From: Paraburkholderia sp. SOS3
GTDB taxonomy: Bacteria; Pseudomonadota; Gammaproteobacteria; Burkholderiales; Burkholderiaceae
NCBI RefSeq assembly: GCF_001922345.1
Contig: NZ_CP018811.1
Span: 2,170,001-2,234,000, forward strand
DNA length: 64,000 nt
Reading direction: 5' to 3'
The notes under the pieces were generated by a model that was not told where the DNA came from, made no database searches, and was given only the letters and a program-made list of their open reading frames with translations. Positions 20,685 through 29,794 of this stretch are shown here, piece after piece; the first letter of the stretch is position 1; each line of letters begins with the position of its first letter. The position numbers and the translations under genes were made by a program.

Positions 20685-22151
20685 TCAGGGCGTCGACGTG
20701 CGCGACGCCGGAAAGAACCGGTCCATCAGGCTCACAACGGCGAAGACAAGGATGTTGACCGTAAGCGCGACGGCACCGACGTTGACGTCGTGCAGCGAAG
20801 CCGGCAGAAACGGCAGTAGCTTCGCGGTACGTGTACCCGTCAGTGAGATTGATGCGACGCACAGCATGCCGGCTGCGACACCCGCGATCGACCCGCGGGT
20901 CGTGGCTGGGTTACGGTGCAGCAAGCTAGCGAAGAATGCGGGCGCGAGCTGCGTCACGAAGTTGTAGCCCATCAGCAGCAGTGCAACGACGGTCTGGCTA
21001 CCGGACAGCGCAAAGCTCACGCAGACAGTCATAATGACCGGGACGGCAAGCTTAGCGAGGGAGACGGTAAACCGATCGCTGCGCGGCGGCCCAAAGCCGC
21101 CGACCAGATCGCGTGAGAACAGGATCGACGTGGTGAGAACGAGCATCGATCCGGGCACGATCGCGCACAATGCGCCGGCGGCGCCGAGCAGCGCGATGAA
21201 CCACTCGGGCATCGCACCCATCGCCAGTTTAAAGAGACTCAGGTCCGCCTGAGCGCCGGAGAGTCCGGGCACCACACCGACCGCCGTGAAGCCGACGAAG
21301 AATACCAGCGCGAGCAGCAGGCTATACGCTGGCAACAGGCACGCGTTGCGTCGCAGAACCGCGACGTTGCCCGACGTGAAGGTGGCGGCGAACACATGCG
21401 GCCACATGAAGAACCCTAGTGTGGACAGGATGATGGTTGAGGCGAACCACACGGGACTGAATCCACTCTGCGCTATTGCGGTGAACCCCGGCTTAGACGC
21501 TTCCAGCGACGTGAACATCGCGTGGATGCCACCGTAATAGTGGATCGGCAGATAGATGCCAAGGAATACGACCAGTAGAACGATCACGATGTCTTTGACC
21601 GACGAGACCCACGCCGATCCGTGCACGCCCGAAAGCATCACGTTGATCGTAATGGCAACGGCGCCGAGCACGATGCCCGAGGCCGGCGATAACGCATTCG
21701 ACGACGCGGTGCTGACGATGATCGCCATGCCTTTGAGTTGCAGCACGATATATGGAATCAACGCGACGATGCCGACCGTCGCCGCGATCACGCCGAGTGC
21801 TCGACTGTCATATTTTTTCCGCAAGAAATCGGGTAGCGAAACCAACCGGTGTCTTTTTGCGTATCGCCATATGGCAGGCGACAGCCAGAAGGAGAGGGTG
21901 TAGGCGAGACACTCGTATGCGAGGATGTAATACACTGCGCCGCCACGGCCATAGGCGAATCCGCTTGCGCCGAGCACCGTGAAAGTCGTAAAGCTTTCGC
22001 CTGCCATCAGAAGGAACACGAAGACCGTTCCAAACGCACGGTCTCCCACGCTCCATTGCTCGAGGTTCATGTTTGTTCGAAGCCTCGGCAGCGCACTTAC
22101 GAGGACTGACGCGACGACGGTCGCGACGATGACGGTGGTCGAAAAATTCAT
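20685..22151 (-). CDS. Sodium:solute symporter family transporter
   Basis: A 488-residue inner membrane transporter with about 13 hydrophobic segments. The SSS signature is seen in GDRAFGTVFVFLLMAGESFTTFTVLGASGFAYGRG and later RLVSLPDFLRKKYDSRALG. The start ATG at 22151 is preceded by GGAG, and its ATGA overlaps the stop of the DUF3311 gene, so the two are translationally coupled. A longer upstream frame has no membrane character. Small DUF3311 partners with an SSS permease form a known two-component arrangement. The substrate is unknown; the neighbouring M20 amidohydrolase suggests an N-acyl amino acid or peptide-like amide. Confidence 0.92.
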   Translation of the reverse strand: MNFSTTVIVATVVASVLVSALPRLRTNMNLEQWSVGDRAFGTVFVFLLMAGESFTTFTVLGASGFAYGRGGAVYYILAYECLAYTLSFWLSPAIWRYAKRHRLVSLPDFLRKKYDSRALGVIAATVGIVALIPYIVLQLKGMAIIVSTASSNALSPASGIVLGAVAITINVMLSGVHGSAWVSSVKDIVIVLLVVFLGIYLPIHYYGGIHAMFTSLEASKPGFTAIAQSGFSPVWFASTIILSTLGFFMWPHVFAATFTSGNVAVLRRNACLLPAYSLLLALVFFVGFTAVGVVPGLSGAQADLSLFKLAMGAMPEWFIALLGAAGALCAIVPGSMLVLTTSILFSRDLVGGFGPPRSDRFTVSLAKLAVPVIMTVCVSFALSGSQTVVALLLMGYNFVTQLAPAFFASLLHRNPATTRGSIAGVAAGMLCVASISLTGTRTAKLLPFLPASLHDVNVGAVALTVNILVFAVVSLMDRFFPASRTSTP

Positions 22152-22357
22152 GAAGTTTCTCCGTTCGTCTCGTCGTGTTCGTCGCGAATCGTCGAGTCGA
22201 TGATCAGTAACGCTACAGTCGTCAGCATTGCGCACCCCATCATCCAGGCGAGCAGGAAAGGCACGCCGAGGACGTAGGGCGTAACGCGATTGCCGAAGAA
22301 GATCCCCGCGAAAATGGCGATGCAGGGAATGGCAGCAAGTACGTTGATTTTTTTCAC
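22148..22357 (-). CDS. DUF3311 small membrane protein
   Basis: A 69-residue protein with two hydrophobic segments (VLAAIPCIAIFAGIFFGN and LGVPFLLAWMMGCAMLTTVALLII) and the family's ACI/VTPYVLGVPFLLAW pattern, matching DUF3311. It begins with GTG after a GAGGAGAAAC ribosome site and overlaps the symporter start by 4 bases (ATGA). Family members occur almost always beside an SSS permease and are presumed accessory subunits. Confidence 0.88.
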   Translation of the reverse strand: MKKINVLAAIPCIAIFAGIFFGNRVTPYVLGVPFLLAWMMGCAMLTTVALLIIDSTIRDEHDETNGETS

Positions 22358-22393
22358 GGCTTGTTTCTCCTCTCGTCTGTATGGTGGCCCGAT

Positions 22394-23554
22394 TCAGACC
22401 GGCAGGAGTCTGGCTACCAACTGCGTCCAGTAGGCGACGCCAAGCGGGATAATGCCGTCATTGAAGTCGTAGAGCGGGTGATGGAGGCTATGCGTGTGCC
22501 CTTCGTCGTCATTGCCAAACCACACGTAGCAACCGGGCTTCTCGCGAGCGAAATAGGAGAAGTCTTCGGCGGCCATCGACGGAAGATGCCCTTGCAGAAC
22601 GTTTTTTTTGCCAACCACGCTCGCCGCAACCTCGCGTGCGATGTCGGCCAGGCTGGCATCGTTGATGGTCGGTGGATAGTTACGCCGATACCGGACATCG
22701 ACGCTGGCACCAAACGCTGCAGCGACGGATCGCGCAACGTCGTGGAGGCGCGTCTCGAGCAGCTGCCGCACCGACTCCTTGTGCGCGCGGACGGATCCGC
22801 TGAGCGCTAGTCGATTCGGATGGACGTGGTATTCGTCGCCGCCATGTATCTTGGCCACGCCGATGACCGCTGAATCTTGGGGGTGAATGTTCCGCGCCGG
22901 GATCGATTGCAGAGCAGTGACAATATGGCAGGCTGCCAGAACGGCGTCCACGCCTTCCTGCGGCATGCCGCCGTGACATCCTTTCCCAATTATCTCAATG
23001 TCGAAGTAATCGACCGCGGCCATCGTCTCACCGCTGTGCACCACTGCGGTGCCGGTCGGCATTCCGGGCCAGTTATGCAGGCCCCAGAACGAGTCGACCG
23101 GAAAGCGCTCGAGGAGTCGATCGTCAAGCATCGCCTTGGCGCCGCCCGCGCCTTCTTCGGCAGGCTGGAAGATGAGCACGACCGTTCCGTCGAACTCGCG
23201 CGAGCGCGCGAGCACTTCGGCTGCACCGACCAGCATTGCTGTATGGCCGTCGTGGCCGCAGCCATGCATGTGATTGTCGTAAGTCGAGTGATGGGCGACG
23301 CTCTTGTGATCCGGCATCTGCAACGCGTCCATGTCGGCGCGTAATGCAATGCGCCGGCCGCTGGCGGTCGATTTGCCTTCGATCACGCCGACCACACCTG
23401 TGCGGCCGATTCCGGTGTGCACTTCGATGCCAAGTGCGCCGAGCCGCTCTGCGACGAGCGCGGCAGTGCGGCGCTCCTGGAACGCCAGTTCCGGATGGCG
23501 GTGGATGTCTCGCCGTAGTTCTACGAGGCTAAGGATGTGATCTTCGCGTTGCAT
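22394..23554 (-). CDS. M20 family amidohydrolase (hippurate hydrolase-like)
   Basis: A 386-residue zinc-dependent amidase/aminoacylase of the M20D group. Visible motifs are RRDIHRHPELAFQERRTAALV near the start, RADMDALQMPD, the metal-binding HGCGHDGHTAMLVGAAEVL, the catalytic Glu pair region in FQPAEEGAGGAKAML and SGETMAAVDYFDIEIIGKGCHGGMPQEGVDA of the dimer domain. Relatives hydrolyse hippurate, N-acetyl amino acids or IAA conjugates. It starts an operon with the DUF3311 and symporter genes (37-base gap), so import and hydrolysis of an acylated amino acid is a reasonable reading. A GGGAGA ribosome site precedes the ATG. The tetR gene is divergent and likely controls it. Confidence 0.93.
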   Translation of the reverse strand: MQREDHILSLVELRRDIHRHPELAFQERRTAALVAERLGALGIEVHTGIGRTGVVGVIEGKSTASGRRIALRADMDALQMPDHKSVAHHSTYDNHMHGCGHDGHTAMLVGAAEVLARSREFDGTVVLIFQPAEEGAGGAKAMLDDRLLERFPVDSFWGLHNWPGMPTGTAVVHSGETMAAVDYFDIEIIGKGCHGGMPQEGVDAVLAACHIVTALQSIPARNIHPQDSAVIGVAKIHGGDEYHVHPNRLALSGSVRAHKESVRQLLETRLHDVARSVAAAFGASVDVRYRRNYPPTINDASLADIAREVAASVVGKKNVLQGHLPSMAAEDFSYFAREKPGCYVWFGNDDEGHTHSLHHPLYDFNDGIIPLGVAYWTQLVARLLPV

Positions 23555-23607
23555 GGTTTCTCCCTAAATATGTTTGCGGCGCTGCCATCAACCGCGCCTG
23601 ATTTAAT

Positions 23608-23733
23608 GTACGTATAGTAAATAAAGGTGTCACGTACAGGTTTACCCTGATTTAACAGCGACGAACCCATGGTTTCCACAACACGCAACCGGAATTAGTG
23701 GACGTACAGTATGTCAGCGAGCACCTGTATAAT
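23608..23733. promoter_or_regulatory. Divergent control region with repeated ACGTAC motifs
   Basis: Between the M20 and tetR starts, the hexamer GTACGT/ACGTAC occurs three times: 23608-23613, 23632-23637 and 23702-23707. The last copy lies about 20 bases before a perfect TATAAT (23728-23733) that could serve tetR, so it covers the -35 region. These are candidate operator half-sites for the TetR protein; this is inference from position and repetition. Confidence 0.5.
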
Positions 23734-23768
23734 TTTGGTCGCGGTGACTGATAGTTCCGGAGGGACAC

Positions 23769-24401
23769 GTGAACAGCAGCGAAGAGGCAGTCATGGAGAG
23801 GCAGAGAGACGAGTCGTCCAGCAAGGCGAACAAGCATTCGTCGGGTCGGGGCCGGCCCCGATCGCAAACCGCGAGGACGGCGGTACTGGGTGCCGCCTAT
23901 CAATTGGCGGCATCGCAGGGCGGGCAGGGAACGACCATCGAGGCGATCGCCAAGTCCTCCGGCGTGTCGAAAATGACGATCTACAAGTGGTGGCCCGATC
24001 GGCAGACATTGTTGACCGACGCCTTTCTCTGGCAAATCGGACTCGAAGTGCCGTTGTCCGAGAGCGGCGATGCTGCGCAGTCAATTCATCAGCATGCCGC
24101 CCGATATGTTTCGCTCCTGGGTGGCGATATGGGGCGTGTTCTTAAAGTCGTTCTGTCAGAGTGCCTGACCCGGTCAGGCGATACGGCCACGTTCTTCGAT
24201 CGCTATCTCAAGGAGCGCCGCGAACTGGGTGCGCGCGTCATATCCTCTGGCCAGCGATCCGGGGCAATTCGTTCGAAGAGCGAGCCGTTTGATGTTTACG
24301 ACCGGATCTATGGAACGATCTTTTACCGCTTCATTTTTGGCATGCCTGATCTGAATCCGGCGTTTGTCCGGCAACTGGTCGATGACGTGCTCGACCGGTG
24401 A
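23769..24401 (+). CDS. TetR family transcriptional regulator
   Basis: A 210-residue regulator. After a polar N-terminal leader with a GRGRPRSQTARTAVL segment comes the TetR helix-turn-helix (GTTIEAIAKSSGVSKMTIYKWWPDRQTLLTDAF). The C-terminal ligand domain has an LGARVISSGQRSGAIR motif typical of the TetR_C_11-like group. The start is GTG at 23769 with GGAGGG before it; an ATG at 23793 is the alternative. It is divergent from the M20/DUF3311/SSS operon, which it probably represses. The gap carries repeated ACGTAC motifs. Confidence 0.9.
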   Translation: MNSSEEAVMERQRDESSSKANKHSSGRGRPRSQTARTAVLGAAYQLAASQGGQGTTIEAIAKSSGVSKMTIYKWWPDRQTLLTDAFLWQIGLEVPLSESGDAAQSIHQHAARYVSLLGGDMGRVLKVVLSECLTRSGDTATFFDRYLKERRELGARVISSGQRSGAIRSKSEPFDVYDRIYGTIFYRFIFGMPDLNPAFVRQLVDDVLDR

Positions 24402-25277
24402 CCGTGCAAGCCGGGGAGGAGTGAGGCGTTAGAACATTGGCAGATTTCTCGCGCCTCCTAACTGCCCTATGACTCAGCTAGATGCCAGATATCTCCAGTT
24501 GACGGGCGCGGTCCAGACCGTTACGCAGGTTCCCGTCAACATATCGCCGAAGCAAACGTCTACGCACTGACGCCTGCAGGCTGCGAACCCGCCGGAAGTC
24601 GCGCCTCCTTACCGAATACATCATGGAATATTCCCGCGAGGGCGACCGCGTTGGTACCATGGACTCGGTAGTCGCCGGTCCGCGCAAAAACAACAAAGCG
24701 ATCACTGCGCACAACCTGCGAACTGCAGATTGCGGATCGTAGCGTGCGTGCCATAACTGCTGACAGCAAAACTGTTCGCATGAATCGGGCAGTGACGTAC
24801 TTTCGCGCCGTTCACAGTGGCGCCCCCCGTATCTCAAGGGATATCGTCTCAGGACCTCCGACGTTGCGGGAGGTCAATCGCCGGTTTACTGCCTTAGCGC
24901 GACGCCTGTAGCTTTCCCTTGTCTCCCGGCAAAGCGTGCCGGATGGTCTTGAAATAGACCTCGATTAACACGTGTTAAATGAGGCCGCCCACGGCAGCAG
25001 CTCATGGCTACCGATGGTGGCGGTTCAGCCCCAAATGCTTGGCCCTGCAAGAGAGCCAACATTCGTCGCGAAAGACGCCTGCCGGGAGAGTGGCCGGCAT
25101 CGAGGGAAAGCATCGTGGAATTAACACCTTTTAACTCACTGTTTGAGTCTCCACGCCTCATATTACGTTTGAGCCGGGCAATGCGCTCGCTGTACGTGCT
25201 GAAACTCGGTCTCTCTTGACATAGCGTGCGGGATGCCAATGGACAATTGATCGATCTTCTCTTCAAGACAGAGGACG
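24402..25277. other. Long gap without a recognised gene
   Basis: About 875 bases between tetR and the DUF3331 gene. Frames up to ~200 codons exist on the minus strand, but they change character along their length, lack good starts and show no family motifs. It is likely old, eroded sequence. No inverted terminal repeats were found. Confidence 0.5.
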
Positions 25278-25673
25278 ATGGTGGCTGAACTTGACACATA
25301 CGACGTATGGATTCGCGTCGTCGCCTTGCTGTCAGGGGGCGAGACCGAGCTGGCAGTGCCTCGCACGGAACGACGTGCAGTTCATGGGGTGCCGGCAGCA
25401 CTACCTTGGCCGGCAGACGTAAAGATTCGTGTACTTGATCGGGTTTCGTCGCGCAGCATCTCGGTAGCTTTGGCGCATCCGTGCTTGGGCTATTGCGGCT
25501 GGCAAAGGTGGCACCGGGCTCTGGCACGAAAAAGTGGAATATGTGTGCTAAGTGGTGATTCCGTCTCTCGAGGCGACGTCATATACAAGCTCGCCGGCTC
25601 TTTCACCCCTTCTCGCGCGGACCACGTGATGCTCGCGCGGCACGTGGACGTCACCCTAGAAAGCCAGGGATAA
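25278..25673 (+). CDS. DUF3331 domain protein
   Basis: A 131-residue protein of a family seen mainly in Burkholderia and relatives. The matching pattern is VKIRVLDRVSSRSISVALA, followed by a cysteine-containing CGWQRWHRALA and GICVLSGDSVSRGDVIYK, then ADHVMLA near the end. In the family this is the conserved G-x-C-x-L-S-G-x-x-I-x-R-G-D-x-V-Y core. Function is unknown; the two or three cysteines might bind metal. An AGAGGA ribosome site lies before the ATG. The neighbouring stretches hold no other gene, so it appears to be a stand-alone gene. Base composition is moderately lower in GC than the core. Confidence 0.7.
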   Translation: MVAELDTYDVWIRVVALLSGGETELAVPRTERRAVHGVPAALPWPADVKIRVLDRVSSRSISVALAHPCLGYCGWQRWHRALARKSGICVLSGDSVSRGDVIYKLAGSFTPSRADHVMLARHVDVTLESQG

Positions 25674-25968
25674 GCGCTTTCCTTCGCCACATGTCCTTTT
25701 GGGTAAGCAGCGTACATGGCAAGAACAGGCTCGACGACGATCGTGCGTGCGTCGTAAAAGGGAGACGCCGTTTGATACGCGCGCGACGCGAGCAATCAAC
25801 GGAAAGACAAAAATTTGGATTAACAACTTGAACGCGCGACGCGCGTCTAGATTGCGGTGCGATGAGATGCGGTGCGGACGAAAGCTAATTCTGCCGACGA
25901 TCCAACCGAACACGAGTGCGGGCACGCTGCCTGTCTCTGAATTTTATAACGCCTTGCTAAGGTGCTCC

Positions 25969-26433
25969 ATGAATCCTAAACCAGTCACATCTGGTCTTTC
26001 GATCAGTCCACAATTGAGCATTGCGGATATCGAAGCCGCAAAGGCGCAGGGATTTCGATCCATCATCGTCAATCGACCAGATGGTGAGGAAGCTGGGCAA
26101 CCGACCATCGAGGAAATGCGGAACGCTGCGAGCGCCGCCGGCTTGGGTTTCGCCGCGATTCCTGTCACACCCGGCAAGGCAAGCGTCGAAGATGCAGCGC
26201 GGTTCGATCTGGCCATCAGGACGCTGGAAGGCCCTGTAATCGCCTATTGCCGAACCGGCGTGAGAGCCGCCACGCTCTGGGCGCTATCGCTTGGATCATC
26301 GACCGCCCCTGACTTGCTATTGCAAACGCTTTCCTCCGCTGGCTACGACCTAAGCGCTATGAAGCCACGACTTGAAGCGCTCTATAAAGGCAGGGGAGCG
26401 AGCAACAACACGGATTCGACGCAAAACGGGTAG
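25969..26433 (+). CDS. TIGR01244/DUF442 family sulfur transferase
   Basis: A 154-residue phosphatase-like sulfur transferase domain protein. It opens with LSISPQLSIADIEAAKAQGFRSIIVNRPDGEE, the usual start of this family (Q-x-x-x-x-I-x-x-x-G-x-x-x-x-x-N-R-P-x-x-E). The catalytic loop is VIAYCRTGVRAATLWAL, a C-x5-R type. Families with this domain transfer sulfane sulfur, and in Blh proteins it is fused to a persulfide-dioxygenase-like metallo-beta-lactamase domain. Here the two are separate; the metallo-beta-lactamase partner is probably the protein at 31411-32334. The start is ATG 25969; the 90 codons of open frame upstream lack family character. The hydrolase gene follows after 53 bases. Confidence 0.88.
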   Translation: MNPKPVTSGLSISPQLSIADIEAAKAQGFRSIIVNRPDGEEAGQPTIEEMRNAASAAGLGFAAIPVTPGKASVEDAARFDLAIRTLEGPVIAYCRTGVRAATLWALSLGSSTAPDLLLQTLSSAGYDLSAMKPRLEALYKGRGASNNTDSTQNG

Positions 26434-26486
26434 CGAGAACCCTTACGACTCGCTACTCGGGCCAACTCCATCAGGGAAGCTTTCAA

Positions 26487-27374
26487 ATGACAACCACAAC
26501 TCCAACTCTGCCAGCATTCGTCGAGCATCGTGTGCCCTGCGGAAGTGGTTCGGTCGCCGTGCGCGAATTCGCCGGCACCGGCCCTGCCTTCGTTGCCCTT
26601 CATGGGTTTCCTGACGACTCACACATTTACGATCTGGTTATTCCCAGTCTGGTAGCCGCAGGTCGACGGGTGGTGGCAATTGACTTCCTCGGCTTCGGCG
26701 GTTCGGATAAGCCGGTTGGTGCGCGATATAGTTTCCCGCAGCAAGTGGGAGATGTCGAGGCCGTTGTCGATGCGCTCCAGCTTGAAAAGGTCATTCCGGT
26801 TGGTCATGATGCGGGCGGCCCTGCTGCTATTAACTTCGCCTTGAAACACCCCGATCGGACCAGCGCCGTTGTATTGATGAATGCTTTCTATGGGGATTCG
26901 CCTGGCTTGCGGGTACCCGAGTTAATCGAACTCTTCTCGAGCAGGGAATTGCAATCTCTGGCCATGCACTTCTTACAAAGCCCTCAACAGTTTGCATGGC
27001 TGATTGAGTTTCAGCGTAATTTACTAGCGGAAGGCCTCACAAAGGCCCAAAGAGATAACTATTTCGAATTTCTTGGCCCGGTGATTGACAACAACTTCCG
27101 CCAGCAACCGAGTGCGGCTGTCGCATTCGCCCAGATGACGTCCCAACTCCGCGAAGAGGTGACGGCGAATACCGCTCGCATCGTGGAGTTCAGGCGTTCC
27201 AATGTGCCGCTCCACCTGATATGGGGTGACGCAGATCCTTACCTACATCTCAGCGTTGCCAAACACCTGCAATCGCAGGCAAAAAACGTTTCGCTCCACG
27301 TAGTTGGCGCGGGCCATTGGCCGCAAATCGACGCTTACGAAGAAGTTGCGGAGATCATGCTCAAATTTCGGTAA
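26487..27374 (+). CDS. Alpha/beta hydrolase (epoxide hydrolase/haloalkane dehalogenase-like)
   Basis: A 295-residue alpha/beta hydrolase. The oxyanion HG motif is in ALHGFPDDSHIYD, and the nucleophile elbow reads PVGHDAGGPAA, so the nucleophile is Asp, as in epoxide hydrolases and haloalkane dehalogenases. The acid lies in LIWGDADPYLHL, and the catalytic His is in VVGAGHWPQIDA. The G-H-D-A-G-G form, rather than GHDWG, leaves the exact activity open. A cap domain occupies about residues 135-215. It lies 53 bases after the sulfur transferase gene on the same strand and is probably co-transcribed. The substrate is unknown. Confidence 0.9.
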   Translation: MTTTTPTLPAFVEHRVPCGSGSVAVREFAGTGPAFVALHGFPDDSHIYDLVIPSLVAAGRRVVAIDFLGFGGSDKPVGARYSFPQQVGDVEAVVDALQLEKVIPVGHDAGGPAAINFALKHPDRTSAVVLMNAFYGDSPGLRVPELIELFSSRELQSLAMHFLQSPQQFAWLIEFQRNLLAEGLTKAQRDNYFEFLGPVIDNNFRQQPSAAVAFAQMTSQLREEVTANTARIVEFRRSNVPLHLIWGDADPYLHLSVAKHLQSQAKNVSLHVVGAGHWPQIDAYEEVAEIMLKFR

Positions 27375-27599
27375 GCAAAAAAGGCGCGTCTCTGCGGTTG
27401 GCAACATTAACGCTTTTCCTGCGGGCTATCTGCTGGGCGAACATGGAAACTGAAAGCGCAGTGGTGCTGATCGAACGTGCATCGAAGGCGGACCGGGCGC
27501 GATCTCAAGTAGGACGTGAAAAAAGCGATCAACGCAAAGAAATGGAGGCTGCCCGAGCGACGTTAGCAGGTCACACCTCGTCGTGTGGGACGCACCGGG

Positions 27600-27897
27600 G
27601 CGAGCAGCGATGAGCATCATGTCGGCGCGAGATCCGCGTTACGGTTACCGTCGCATCCAGACATTTCTGGAGCGGCTAGGCCGCCCGATGAGCACGGACC
27701 GGCCTTGGCGGCTGTGGCGTCTTGCCGGTGCAGGTGCCGCGAAAGCGATCCCGTCGACGCCTATCGGTCCATCGACCTCGGCCGCAGCCGGCGAGAGCGG
27801 CACGACGCATCTGGCGTACGACTTCGTATTCGATGCGTGCGCTAACCGCCAACAGTTGAAGTGTCTGACGATGATCGATGAGTACATCATCGGCTGA
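27600..27897 (+). pseudogene. IS3-family (IS407-like) transposase OrfB fragment
   Basis: Pieces of the IS407-type OrfB are readable: RYGYRRIQTFLERLGRPMS, then RLWRLAGAG, then YDFVFDACANRQQLKCLTMIDEY. The last segment corresponds to the start of the DDE catalytic domain (Asp in YDFVFDAC). The frame stops straight after IDEYIIG, before the rest of the catalytic triad, so the gene is a broken remnant. No terminal repeats were found, and the adjoining sequence has been overwritten by the araC gene region. Confidence 0.75.
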
Positions 27898-27932
27898 CAG
27901 ATACCTATTTGGAACCGTCAATCGTGGCGAAA

Positions 27933-28874
27933 ATGACCCCGAATCGCCGAGCTGATGAGAGCCAGGATGCCTTGTACGGCGACGCGGTTGCTTCCCGATT
28001 TTCGTTGCTCCAAGCGCCAACGTTGACAACCTCTATTGCCACGCCGGCACCCCCGATTACCGTCTCGCGGCTTCGGAACGATCGGCCCCAGCGGGGGCGA
28101 TTTCTTGACTCCAACCCGGAGGACGCATTCGTCTTCCAGATACCGCTAATCCCAAGCGCCGACCCGAACGTCCGTTTCCGAAATGGTCGCATCGCTTCTT
28201 CTGGACCATGCAAACCGGGATGGTGTTATCTGGTGGACTTGAGGGATGGACCCACACGTCGCCTCGACGTACCCTTTGACAACGTTCGTCTGTATCTGCC
28301 CCAGAAAACGATCGATGAATTCGCGTACTCGCGAGGTGGACCGCGCGCTGGAGACCTTATTCAGTCCGGCTTCGGCGCATGCGACCCGGTTCCGTTTCAC
28401 TTGTCACAAGCGCTGTTGCCAGTTCTGGAAAATCCCGCCTTGGCAAGCGCCCTATATGTGGATCAGGTTGCTCTAGCACTATGCGAGCACGTTGTTTCCC
28501 GATACGGCAGCTCCGACTCTCCACTGGCCCAACGTAGCGCCGGCCTCGCGTCGTGGCAGATGAGGCGAATCGACGAATTCCTTGAAGCCGATCTGGGCGG
28601 GAATCCGGCGATACTAGACCTTGCCCGCCAGTGCGATCTTTCCGCGAGCTATTTCGCGGAAGCATTCAAAAAAACAACTGGCATCTCGCCACATCAATGG
28701 CTCCTAAAACGTCGGATCGAACGCGCTAAATCAATGCTTCGGGAGGCAAACTCTACCCTTGCATCCATTGCGGCGGAGTGCGGCTTTTTTGATCAAAGCC
28801 ACTTCTCACGCGTATTTACACGTCAGGAGGGTTGCGGACCTAAAGAATGGCGTCGGCGCTTTCAAACACGCTAA
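27933..28874 (+). CDS. AraC family transcriptional regulator
   Basis: A regulator of about 313 residues. The C-terminal AraC DNA-binding domain has two helix-turn-helix units: NPAILDLARQCDLSASYFAEAFKKTTGISPHQWLLKRRIERA and STLASIAAECGFFDQSHFSRVFTRQEGCGPKEWRRRF. The N-terminal ~200 residues form the cupin-like effector part of this subfamily (CYLVDLRDGPTRRLDVPFDNVRLYLP). The start is uncertain (TTG 27909, GTG 27924 or ATG 27933). It lies upstream of catalase and the metallo-beta-lactamase gene on the same strand, so control of that stress unit is likely. A decayed relative sits at 48228-48401, sharing a 20-odd-base exact DNA stretch with it. Confidence 0.9.
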   Translation: MTPNRRADESQDALYGDAVASRFSLLQAPTLTTSIATPAPPITVSRLRNDRPQRGRFLDSNPEDAFVFQIPLIPSADPNVRFRNGRIASSGPCKPGWCYLVDLRDGPTRRLDVPFDNVRLYLPQKTIDEFAYSRGGPRAGDLIQSGFGACDPVPFHLSQALLPVLENPALASALYVDQVALALCEHVVSRYGSSDSPLAQRSAGLASWQMRRIDEFLEADLGGNPAILDLARQCDLSASYFAEAFKKTTGISPHQWLLKRRIERAKSMLREANSTLASIAAECGFFDQSHFSRVFTRQEGCGPKEWRRRFQTR

Positions 28875-28960
28875 CTAGCCAGGCGACTTCAACCCTTCAA
28901 CCGAACTTCATCTAGCCGATTTGCACGCGATAGGTCGCTGCGACGCACGCTGTGTCGCCA

Positions 28961-29092
28961 GAGATTCTCCTCGAGCCCCAATTGCTGGTAGCGACGCTCG
29001 ACGGCGCGCGACTGTCGCCGGTCAAGTTCATCCTGCAGAATCCGCGCGAAGGTCTCAAAAAAATGGTCGCCGACTCCTTTGAGCCCTCGGCA
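28961..29092 (-). pseudogene. Possible IS21-family IstB fragment
   Basis: On the minus strand a short segment reads DHFFETFARILQDELDRRQS followed by AVERRYQQLGLEENL. This resembles the N-terminal region of IstB-type transposition helper ATPases just before the Walker A domain. Nothing of the ATPase domain follows, so it would be a small relic. The identification rests on recognition of one short motif. Confidence 0.4.
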
Positions 29093-29272
29093 CTCGTTTG
29101 CCGAGCGTGTCGCGTACGCCCGACGGCGCAATAGCCTCAGTGGGCCTTCGAAGTCGGGTGAGGTGGTGGTCAATAGTCCTCCTTCAGCGCAAAAATCTCC
29201 GACATGCCGCGATGTCCGACGCGTTCTTCGGCGCCGTATTGATGGTGGCGAAATGCCTTCGTCTGTGCCCAA

Positions 29273-29794
29273 TGTCGCCGGCGCTGGCTAGCGCCAGGCT
29301 CGTCTGGCGCGACGGATTCAACAGTCGCTTGATCTCAATCGGTTCGAGTAAACCGGGTCCGCTTATGGCGTGGATGGGCGCCCCGCAGCTCGTCAGTGCG
29401 ACGGTCGCGGATATCAATCGTGGAGTCGTAGGGGATTATCGCCGGCTCAGGCACCGGTCACTTCCGCTTATCCGGCTGTCCGAGATGCCTCAGCCACCTC
29501 TGCCTACCTATGCTTTTGCCATCTTCACAGTGATCGCGGCACTTGCTTTGTCCAAAGCGCCGTTGCTTTATCCAAGATCAGCGCGTTTCGGTCTTATACA
29601 TTGCTAGCACGTTGATACCGCAACGTCTCAACGGAGCGACTCGCTTAGGCAAAATGAGGGGTCGGCAGTCCGGAGCGCGATCAGCTTGATACACAAACAA
29701 CACGACGCCCAATGTATGTTCAGGTAAGCATTTGCGCCGGCCTGAGATGTTGAACGCGTTCGTTCGCACAGTGCACATTTCGTGGAGTTATGGC
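29273..29794. other. Gap before catalase; shares a short stretch with the decayed cluster
   Basis: No gene is recognised. The stretch GCTTTATCCAAGA at 29565-29577 recurs at 48523-48535, in the decayed araC/metallo-beta-lactamase remnant. This suggests both descend from the same kind of cluster. The catalase promoter presumably lies here. Confidence 0.5.

Noticed and set aside
24886..25527. A 213-codon minus-strand frame overlapping the DUF3331 gene
   Set aside because: The overlapping plus-strand frame matches the DUF3331 pattern and has a ribosome site; the minus frame has neither.
25699..25968. An N-terminal extension of the sulfur transferase
   Set aside because: The 90 extra codons are arginine-rich without family character; homologs begin near the ATG at 25969.
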